A model generated the notes under the pieces. That model saw only the letters and a list, made by a program, of their open reading frames with translations, was not told where the DNA came from and ran no database searches. A program made the translations under genes and the position numbers. A stretch of DNA of 6,602 nt from Spirochaetaceae bacterium (GTDB lineage: Bacteria; Spirochaetota; Spirochaetia; DSM-27196; SLAA01), in assembly GCA_003564775.1 (NCBI GenBank), contig PXEI01000409.1, forward strand, positions 1-6,602, read 5' to 3'. Shown piece after piece: positions 1 to 5,101 of the stretch (positions are counted from its first letter, which is position 1; the number at the start of each line of letters is the position of its first letter).

Positions 1-7
1 ACAGTTT

Positions 8-14
8 AAGGAGG
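8..14 (+). promoter_or_regulatory. Shine-Dalgarno sequence deciding the start of the FecR-domain gene
   Basis: AAGGAGG is a near-perfect ribosome binding site and lies 8 nt before the ATG at 23. A GTG at 14 is in the same frame but overlaps this site, so it cannot be the start the site serves. The ATG at 23 is therefore chosen. Confidence 0.85.
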
Positions 15-22
15 TGGCGGGC

Positions 23-1231
23 ATGTCCCACACAGCACCTGCACAAGTCTCACAGCCGCACGTTCACGTGACGGTGAGCCTGAAGTTCCTGGCGGCTCTC
101 TTTCTGGTTGCGGCCTTGGGTACCCCGGTATCCGCGCCTGGTCAAGAAGCCGTGGTGAGTGGGTCCCAGCCGGTTCTTGGGCGCATTCTGGGGTGGAGCG
201 GCGAAGCGCCTTTTATAACCCGCAGGGGAGCTCCATTGACCAGTCCCCCGGAGCTGGGCGACGACCTGCAGTCCTACGATCTCATTGAGACCCGCCCAGA
301 CGCCGAACTCGTACTCCTCCTCTACGATGTACAGTCTCCGCTGGCTATCCCTCTGCGTCTGGAGTTGGCGCCTGAGTCCGCGGTGCTCGTGCTGGGCAAC
401 GGCCACATAGTTCTCATTGAAGGGCGGGTGCGGATGCACGCTACGGTCTATGGTGCTGACTCGGAAACAGGTCTGCGGCGTAGCCGCTCGCTGACATATG
501 ACCGACTTGACCTATCCGCCGGAGCAGGTGCCGATATCGACATAAGTGCAACCAGAGAAGGTGGTGTGCTGGTTTCGGCAAGGGCGGGCCGAGCCGAGTT
601 ACGGACTCCTGAACCGGCCGTGCCGGTACAGCGTGTTTTTGTATCTCCAGGGGTAGGCGCGGTGTACTCTCCGTATACGGGACTGCGTAACATAGAGATT
701 GCGCCTGGTGCCGACGCCGAGGTTAGTCGTCTCCACTACGAGCTCGCCGATTCGGTACTTCCACCTGCAGGCGGCCTTTTGCACGAGGCTGTTAGTGAGT
801 ACGCGCAGTATCGCGAACAGTTCCTCAAAATCCATGAAGCCATGTTCCGTGACCACGCGCTGATTCAGGATCTCAGGCGAATCGACAGGGCGCGGACCGA
901 CGGTGTGCCTCTTGGTTTTGCGGAGATCCTGCCCGACGGGTCGGGCAGGAGTCTACGGCATATACGCGAAAACGAAACGGCAACCGAAGCCGACGGGTTA
1001 CATGAACTTGGTGCCGAGTTGTTTCGGTCGGCTTTGGAACTTGATCGAGCCATGCGGCGCCTCTCGCGGCTTGCGGAACGGCACCTTGAGGCCGAGATCC
1101 GTGAACAGGACGTCGTGGAACTGTGGGCATTGCTCCGTAACCGCGCAGGGCAGGATCGTGAGCGCCTTGCCGCGGCTTACTACGCTGCCCGGCTCATTTC
1201 GGCACCATTGCCAGTCCGCAGCAGCAGCTAG
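23..1231 (+). CDS. Exported FecR-domain protein with helical C-terminal region
   Basis: The product has 402 residues. A somewhat long, histidine-containing N-terminus (1-18) precedes a hydrophobic stretch LKFLAALFLVAALG (20-33) and a small-residue region (VSA, 36-38). This looks like a Sec signal peptide, although the proline after Ala38 makes the exact cleavage site doubtful. Residues about 83-140 follow the FecR beta-strand pattern: a D-x-I-x-T-type strand (YDLIETRPDAELVLLL), then charged and hydrophobic strands ending in EGRVRMHATV. Residues about 160-195 look like a second set of strands ending in GVLVSARAGRAEL. Residues 248-400 are predicted by eye to be mostly amphipathic helix, rich in Arg, Glu and Leu. 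FecR domains in secreted spirochaete proteins are commonly annotated without known function. The role in iron-dicitrate signalling of the classical inner-membrane FecR should not be assumed, because no sigma factor gene is next to it. An 11-bp inverted repeat falls in the codons for residues 302-309. The gene's stop overlaps the stop of cheD on the other strand. Confidence 0.75.
   Translation: MSHTAPAQVSQPHVHVTVSLKFLAALFLVAALGTPVSAPGQEAVVSGSQPVLGRILGWSGEAPFITRRGAPLTSPPELGDDLQSYDLIETRPDAELVLLLYDVQSPLAIPLRLELAPESAVLVLGNGHIVLIEGRVRMHATVYGADSETGLRRSRSLTYDRLDLSAGAGADIDISATREGGVLVSARAGRAELRTPEPAVPVQRVFVSPGVGAVYSPYTGLRNIEIAPGADAEVSRLHYELADSVLPPAGGLLHEAVSEYAQYREQFLKIHEAMFRDHALIQDLRRIDRARTDGVPLGFAEILPDGSGRSLRHIRENETATEADGLHELGAELFRSALELDRAMRRLSRLAERHLEAEIREQDVVELWALLRNRAGQDRERLAAAYYAARLISAPLPVRSSS
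927..950. repeat. Perfect 11-bp inverted repeat inside the FecR-domain gene
   Basis: The arms TCCTGCCCGAC (927-937) and GTCGGGCAGGA (940-950) are exact reverse complements separated by only GG. In RNA this gives a G+C-rich hairpin with a minimal loop. No T-run follows on either strand, so it is not a standard intrinsic terminator. It encodes the hydrophilic turn ILPDGSGR between two helical stretches, a place where the protein would tolerate inserted or constrained sequence. Confidence 0.8.
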
Positions 1232-1818
1232 AACAAGGTAGGTTCGGACGGCTTCTTGCTCTCGGTCTTGATCCGTCGCAGGTAGTCCTTCTCTTCCTTT
1301 TCTACGTCAGTAATCAGCGTGCCGGTAATGCGCTTGAGTAGCACTTTAAAGGTTTGCGGAAAGAGCAGCACTTTGCGTGCGACGGTGCCCCCGACATCGG
1401 AACTCTCCACCGTTATCCGTTCGGTCTCCAGATAGTTGAAGGCAAAGTTAATGTTGTTCTGGGGAACCGATGCCTCGTGCGCGGGGCCACCACCTCTCAA
1501 TACATGGGCGCCGCCAAACACCTTGCAACGAAGTCGCTCTCGGCGGGCTCCAAGTTTGAGCATCTCATTGATTGCTAACTCCATAGCGTACATGCCGTAC
1601 TTTCCGCCTTCGGTGTTGAAGAAGCCGTCTTCGCGCAGCGTTCCGGGTAACATGAAATGATTCATAGCACCGATCCGGTGTATCGGATCGTAGAACACCA
1701 CTGCAATGCAACTGCCAAGCACCGTACTAATAATGAGGTCCTCGCCACTGGCGTAAAACTCACCAGGATGCAGTATCATGCACTGTCGCTGGAATCGACT
1801 GTTGTAAATCTCGTGCAC
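1228..1818 (-). CDS. cheD: Chemoreceptor glutamine deamidase CheD
   Basis: CheD hydrolyses specific glutamine side chains of methyl-accepting chemotaxis proteins to glutamate. In organisms with CheC it also binds and stimulates that CheY-P phosphatase. The 196-residue product shows the family signature in order: HPGE (17-20), STVLGSC with the nucleophile Cys37, MNHFMLPG with His54, GMYAMELAINEML (75-87), KVFGGA (99-104) and DVGGTVARKVLLF (141-153). The 17-residue Cys-to-His spacing equals Cys27 to His44 in the Thermotoga maritima enzyme. Ser31 or Thr32 would supply the third catalytic residue. Typical CheD proteins have about 160 residues. This one adds a charged tail from about residue 165 that ends in EPTLF. 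The start is GTG at 1818, 11 nt after an AGGAG that overlaps the stop codon of the upstream chemoreceptor-like gene. This arrangement implies an operon and translational coupling. A seven-A tract lies between that site and the GTG. The stop TAG shares CTAG with the convergent FecR-domain gene. Confidence 0.95.
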   Translation of the reverse strand: MHEIYNSRFQRQCMILHPGEFYASGEDLIISTVLGSCIAVVFYDPIHRIGAMNHFMLPGTLREDGFFNTEGGKYGMYAMELAINEMLKLGARRERLRCKVFGGAHVLRGGGPAHEASVPQNNINFAFNYLETERITVESSDVGGTVARKVLLFPQTFKVLLKRITGTLITDVEKEEKDYLRRIKTESKKPSEPTLF

Positions 1819-1829
1819 TTTTTTTGAAA

Positions 1830-1834
1830 CTCCT
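1830..1834 (-). promoter_or_regulatory. cheD Shine-Dalgarno sequence overlapping the upstream stop codon
   Basis: On the minus strand TTTTAGGAGTTTC contains both the TAG stop of the chemoreceptor-like gene (1833-1835) and the AGGAG ribosome binding site of cheD. The two share the bases AG. A ribosome terminating on the first gene would therefore sit on the site used to start cheD. Spacing to the GTG start is 11 nt, which is rather long and might make cheD depend on such coupling. Confidence 0.75.
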
Positions 1835-3635
1835 AAAACAGAGTGAACTCGCCCGACTCGGTACCTACCTCGACATCAAACCCGCCTAACTCCCCGGCAA
1901 CCTTCTTGTGGGTAAAAATCGTGAATCGGTCAATGATCGACCTAAGTCGTTGATTCTCAAGTTTCCATTCGCTGAGTCCGCGGCTTTCCAGCATCGGGGC
2001 CATCTGGGCCTCGGCCTTGTCTCGGACCTCCCGCAGTTGATCCCGCACGGAGTTAATCTCGCGAGCAAGCTCTTCAAGCTCTCCTAACTGACCAACTGCC
2101 GCCTGAAACTCGTCAAAGAAACTCTCGGTGAAAAGTGAGAACCCGGAAATGGAACTCTCGATATGCGTTTTCGCGTCGTTGAGGCGTTGGTAACTAGCGC
2201 GGATATCGCTCTGGAAGCTTCTGACAAACGGGGCCTCTGCAGCCGAAAGATCCTGAAACCGGTGGATGATTGAACCGGTCTGCTTAATGAACTGCTTTGT
2301 GAAACTCAGGGAGTCGTCGACATCCTTCTCTATCTTGTGCGTCAGCTGCGTCATTTCCTCTACGGTGCTGGACATCTGTTGAAGCACAACCTGCTTGGCG
2401 ACTTCAATTCTTGATGCAATATCTACGCTGCGAAAGCGGCTTACGACGACATCAAAGGTATGAAATGATTCTTCGAGTTGATGGAGCTCTTCAAGCAGGT
2501 CTCTCGAGCGCTTGTTGAGGTTCTCCTTGAGCTCAAGCGACCTGTCGAGGTCTGCAATGAGCTTCTCCACCATTTGTGAAGACTCGTCAAACAGGCCCTG
2601 CAATGATCTGTTCTGTTCAGATGCGTGATCAAGACCCTGGCGAATAAACTGTTTTCGTTTCTGTTCGGCCGCGTTCATGCTGGTTTCGGCGTGCTCAATG
2701 TTTTCGCGGAACACAGAGATGCTGTGGGTCAGCTTCTGTTGTACATCGTCAAGCACGCCGTCGCAGAGGTCCGGGATTGCACGCAGGAACGCAAGTTCGT
2801 CCAGCTTCTGGTCCTCGCTCTCTGTGTCGGAGATATCTTCAAGCTCATTCAGTGATATCACCACATGATCTATAGACTGTTTTATAAGATCCTGTACCTG
2901 AACTTCCTGCATGATCAAGGCCAAGGGCGCCTTGACCTGCTCCGATAGGCTGCGGATTGAGTTGAGCGCCGAGACGGTATGAGTCACGCCGTCACTGAAA
3001 CGGCTGAAACTCTCGTGGAGCCTTTCGCGAAACTCCCCAAAAAGGTCCTCATGAAAACTGCCAGCCTCACTGAGGGTGGTGCGAAAGGTCGTAAAGGTCT
3101 CGAGTAAATTCTCCCCGTGGCGTGTGACTTCTTCAGTGCGCTGAATCGTCAGCATGGAGATGTGTTTGAGTTCGTCGGTAATATGGGAGAATGCACGGCC
3201 AGCCGTGCCAGATTTAAGGGCAACCGTCATGGCATTAAGCGAGACCAACTCCATTTCAATTGAGTCTTCCCGTATTGCCTCTATTCGGGTTTCCAGCTGT
3301 GTGAGCTTCTCTATATTGGCGTCAAGTTCGTGAAAGAGTTCGGTATCCGCGGCGTGCATGCTCTGGAACCGGTCCCCGGCAACGGAAATGTCGCTCTGCG
3401 TGTCTTCAATGATATCTTCTACAGACTCGTTTCGTGTTGTGCCGCCGGTCTTAGCTTGACTGTCCCCCGAAATACCTGCAACCAGGCTTGCAGAGTTATC
3501 AAGGCTTCTGCGCATTTCACTCATCAAGCTGGGAAAGGTGCGCCCTATGTCCAGAAAAATCTCTTCACTTCGGTTTACGACATGTCTGAGTGATACGAGA
3601 AGGCGCTCACGCAGCGCAACATGAGGTGTAGTCAT
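1833..3635 (-). CDS. Soluble chemoreceptor-like coiled-coil protein with two degenerate signalling-tip motifs
   Basis: The product has 600 residues from the ATG at 3635 and is almost entirely charged, heptad-like helix. It has no transmembrane segment or signal peptide and no recognisable sensor domain, so it should be cytoplasmic. Residues about 116-160 resemble the hairpin tip of methyl-accepting chemotaxis proteins: LNAMTVALKSG, then GRAFSHITDEL, against the usual LNAAIEAARAGE, GRGFAVVADEV. Residues about 401-439 carry a second, weaker copy: VDIASRIEVAKQ, then VEEMTQLTHKI. Between them, VQVQDLIKQ places Asp249 and Gln253 four apart, as in the CheZ active site. The C-terminus EFTLF fits the loose x-aromatic-x-x-aromatic pattern of CheR/CheB docking pentapeptides. 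It is the first gene of a pair with cheD, 14 nt apart. The start is uncertain: a TTG at 3695 in the same frame would add 20 residues, but it has no ribosome binding site. The ATG at 3635 also lacks one. No exact CheD or methylation-site consensus was found; the nearest are around residues 338-344 and 423-429. It is probably annotated as a methyl-accepting chemotaxis protein or as hypothetical. Its exact role is unknown. Confidence 0.8.
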   Translation of the reverse strand: MTTPHVALRERLLVSLRHVVNRSEEIFLDIGRTFPSLMSEMRRSLDNSASLVAGISGDSQAKTGGTTRNESVEDIIEDTQSDISVAGDRFQSMHAADTELFHELDANIEKLTQLETRIEAIREDSIEMELVSLNAMTVALKSGTAGRAFSHITDELKHISMLTIQRTEEVTRHGENLLETFTTFRTTLSEAGSFHEDLFGEFRERLHESFSRFSDGVTHTVSALNSIRSLSEQVKAPLALIMQEVQVQDLIKQSIDHVVISLNELEDISDTESEDQKLDELAFLRAIPDLCDGVLDDVQQKLTHSISVFRENIEHAETSMNAAEQKRKQFIRQGLDHASEQNRSLQGLFDESSQMVEKLIADLDRSLELKENLNKRSRDLLEELHQLEESFHTFDVVVSRFRSVDIASRIEVAKQVVLQQMSSTVEEMTQLTHKIEKDVDDSLSFTKQFIKQTGSIIHRFQDLSAAEAPFVRSFQSDIRASYQRLNDAKTHIESSISGFSLFTESFFDEFQAAVGQLGELEELAREINSVRDQLREVRDKAEAQMAPMLESRGLSEWKLENQRLRSIIDRFTIFTHKKVAGELGGFDVEVGTESGEFTLF

Positions 3636-3641
3636 TTCAGC

Positions 3642-3670
3642 AGTATAGTCGTCATTCTCAAGCCCCGCAA
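3642..3670 (-). promoter_or_regulatory. Candidate promoter for the chemoreceptor-like/cheD pair
   Basis: On the minus strand TTGCGG (3665-3670) and TATACT (3642-3647) are separated by 17 nt. The -10 box matches TATAAT in 5 of 6 positions and the -35 box matches in 3 of 6. Transcription would begin about at the ATG at 3635, giving a leaderless mRNA, which would agree with the missing ribosome binding site. It lies inside the longer TTG-started frame, so it is only a candidate. Confidence 0.35.
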
Positions 3671-3735
3671 CATTCGAAACTCGGATTGGAATCAAAAGAC
3701 AGCTTGATTCCGGCCAGGTGTTGACCGACAGAAGA

Positions 3736-3755
3736 GGCCCGCCTTGCGGCGGGCC
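3736..3755 (-). terminator. Intrinsic terminator of the ABC-transporter ATPase gene
   Basis: GGCCCGCC (3736-3743) and GGCGGGCC (3748-3755) form a perfect 8-bp, all-G/C stem. On the minus strand the loop is GCAA, a stable GNRA tetraloop, and a G-U pair can extend the stem. The downstream minus-strand tail TCTTCTGTC is only moderately U-rich. The hairpin starts 43 nt after the ATPase stop codon and separates that gene from the chemotaxis pair. The reverse orientation is unlikely to matter because no plus-strand gene ends here. Confidence 0.75.
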
Positions 3756-3798
3756 CTGTAATAGTGAGCAATGGTAGTCCCTGTCCAGGAACCGGACC

Positions 3799-4914
3799 TT
3801 ACTTCTTCACTCCGGCCTCAACCGAGAGTGCAATCTCGGTTTCCGAGTCGAAGAAGATCATCTTGTTGAGGTCTGCAACAAGCTTTGCCTTGTCACCAAC
3901 TGCAACCTTAATGTCTGGCGGGATACGAGCAACGAGTTGGTTTGAACCGGTATTCACGAAAATGTGAATTTCAGCACCCAACGGCTCAATTACTTCTATT
4001 GATGAGTCAATGAAGGTTCCTTCCGCAGCCTCCATCTCGTAATGCAGGTCTTCGGGCCGAACTCCTAGAATGAGCTGCTTACCTACATACCCGCTTACGA
4101 CATCCTTCTGTGCGCCGCTCACCTCAAGCTTGAAGTTGCCTTCGTCGGCATACAGTTTGCCACCCTCTTCTTTCATAGTGACCGGGAAGAAGTTCATGGG
4201 AGGGGAGCCGATAAAGCCCGCAACAAAGCGGTTAACCGGGAGATTGTACAGGGTCAGTGGATCGCCGATCTGGTTGATGATCCCGTCTTTCATGACAACA
4301 ATTCGGTCGCCCATGGTCATGGCCTCTACCTGGTCATGGGTAACGTAGACCATGGTGGCGTCAAGCCGATGGTGCAGCGATGAGATCTCGGCACGCATTT
4401 GAACCCGCAGTTTGGCGTCGAGGTTTGACAGTGGCTCATCGAAAAGGAACACCTTTGGATGGCGAACAATGGCGCGTCCAACCGCAACACGTTGCCGCTG
4501 CCCACCTGAAAGGGCTTTTGGCTTGCGTTCAAGGAGTTCTCCAATATCCAGGATGCGAGCTGCCTCAGCTACCCGTTTCTGAATTTCGTCCTTGCTGAAC
4601 TTGCGAATTTTCAGACCAAACGCCATGTTGTCGTGCACCGTCATGTGCGGATACAGCGCGTAGTTTTGGAAAACCATGGCGATGTCGCGGTCTTTGGGGG
4701 GGACATCGTTAACCAGGCGGCCGTCAATGTACAGCTCACCAAGTGTGATGTCTTCTAAACCGGCAATCATGCGGAGCGTGGTGGACTTGCCACAGCCTGA
4801 AGGGCCGACAAGCACCACGAATTCCTTGTCATCAATTGTGAAGTCTGCTTCACGTACTGCGGTGACATTTCCTTCGTATACCTTGGAAATCTTCTTGAGC
4901 TCGATCGTAGCCAT
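3799..4914 (-). CDS. ugpC: Carbohydrate ABC transporter ATP-binding protein, MsmX/UgpC/MalK type
   Basis: This is the cytoplasmic ATPase subunit that powers import by a CUT1-type sugar or polyol transporter. The 371 residues match the usual length of the family. Visible motifs are Walker A GPSGCGKST (37-45), Q-loop Gln83, signature LSGGQ (135-139), Walker B VFLFDE with catalytic Glu160 (155-160), D-loop SNLD (163-166) and H-loop His193. The C-terminal regulatory TOBE-type domain (about 238-360) contains the family stretch GVRPEDL (284-290). The start is ATG at 4914, with GGAGG five bases upstream (4920-4924). The gene has a leader with two promoter candidates and a terminator of its own, so it is probably transcribed alone. 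No permease is adjacent. Orphan ATPases of this type, such as MsmX of Bacillus subtilis, serve several sugar transporters, which is the likely role here. The neighbouring solute-binding lipoprotein could be one partner. The symbol ugpC names the family and says nothing about substrate. Confidence 0.95.
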   Translation of the reverse strand: MATIELKKISKVYEGNVTAVREADFTIDDKEFVVLVGPSGCGKSTTLRMIAGLEDITLGELYIDGRLVNDVPPKDRDIAMVFQNYALYPHMTVHDNMAFGLKIRKFSKDEIQKRVAEAARILDIGELLERKPKALSGGQRQRVAVGRAIVRHPKVFLFDEPLSNLDAKLRVQMRAEISSLHHRLDATMVYVTHDQVEAMTMGDRIVVMKDGIINQIGDPLTLYNLPVNRFVAGFIGSPPMNFFPVTMKEEGGKLYADEGNFKLEVSGAQKDVVSGYVGKQLILGVRPEDLHYEMEAAEGTFIDSSIEVIEPLGAEIHIFVNTGSNQLVARIPPDIKVAVGDKAKLVADLNKMIFFDSETEIALSVEAGVKK

Positions 4915-4919
4915 AGGAA

Positions 4920-4924
4920 CCTCC
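4920..4924 (-). promoter_or_regulatory. Ribosome binding site of the ABC ATPase gene
   Basis: GGAGG on the minus strand lies 5 nt before the ATG at 4914. It is the strongest ribosome binding site among the minus-strand genes here and suggests efficient translation of the ATPase. Confidence 0.8.
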
Positions 4925-4949
4925 GAAAAGAGTTTATCTTAGGGTGGTA

Positions 4950-4978
4950 AGTTTATGACTGAAACGCAGAGTTGTCAA
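4950..4978 (-). promoter_or_regulatory. Proximal promoter candidate of the ABC ATPase gene
   Basis: On the minus strand a perfect -35 box TTGACA (4973-4978) is followed after 17 nt by TAAACT (4950-4955), a 4 of 6 match to TATAAT. The predicted start near 4943 would give a leader of about 28 nt containing the GGAGG site. Confidence 0.6.
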
Positions 4979-4996
4979 TGTAGAGATATTGATAAC

Positions 4997-5026
4997 ATTA
5001 TTCACCGGAGCCGTGACATTTGTCAA
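4997..5026 (-). promoter_or_regulatory. Distal promoter candidate of the ABC ATPase gene
   Basis: On the minus strand a second perfect TTGACA (5021-5026) is followed after 18 nt by AATAAT (4997-5002), a 5 of 6 match to TATAAT. It lies 48 bp upstream of the proximal candidate. Its -35 box is embedded in the palindrome at 5014-5025, which could hold an operator. Confidence 0.55.
5014..5025. repeat. Short palindrome TGACA-TT-TGTCA over the distal -35 box
   Basis: The 5-bp arms TGACA (5014-5018) and TGTCA (5021-5025) are separated by two bases and cover five of the six bases of the distal -35 element. A dimeric regulator bound here would block or modulate that promoter. Arms this short can arise by chance, and no regulator gene is in the window. 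Confidence 0.35.
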
Positions 5027-5034
5027 ATGCGAAT

Positions 5035-5101
5035 AGCCTGCAGAGGCTTGACGAGCTGCGGTTGAGAGGGCGCGGCAGGGTGCGGTTGGGCATGAGCCCG
5101 G
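5035..5101 (-). other. C-rich, G-poor trailer after the solute-binding protein gene, possible Rho-dependent terminator
   Basis: The minus-strand transcript immediately after the lipoprotein stop is rich in C and poor in G (for example CAACCGCACCCTGCC). This is the composition favoured by Rho. It ends in a small hairpin with 5-bp arms (AGCCT 5044-5048 and AGGCT 5035-5039) that lacks a T-run. No good intrinsic terminator was seen, and the promoters of the next gene follow directly. Termination here is inferred, not demonstrated. Confidence 0.3.

Noticed and set aside
14..22. GTG start at 14 for the FecR-domain gene
   Set aside because: It overlaps the AAGGAGG ribosome binding site, which is correctly spaced for the ATG at 23.
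903..1241. Open frame of 112 codons on the plus strand overlapping the FecR-domain gene
   Set aside because: It is in an alternative frame, cysteine- and arginine-rich, and without a start signal. The main frame has a signal peptide and domain pattern.
1819..1825. A7 tract before cheD as a slippage or frameshift site
   Set aside because: It lies between the ribosome binding site and the start codon, outside coding sequence, so slippage would not alter a protein.
5057..5088. Direct repeat of TGCGGTTG, 24 bp apart
   Set aside because: Only 8 bp and two copies, in biased sequence. This is not enough to claim an iteron or operator array.
5088..5099. GGGC-ATGA-GCCC hairpin beside the lipoprotein stop
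   Set aside because: The stem is only 4 bp with no T-run, too weak for an intrinsic terminator.
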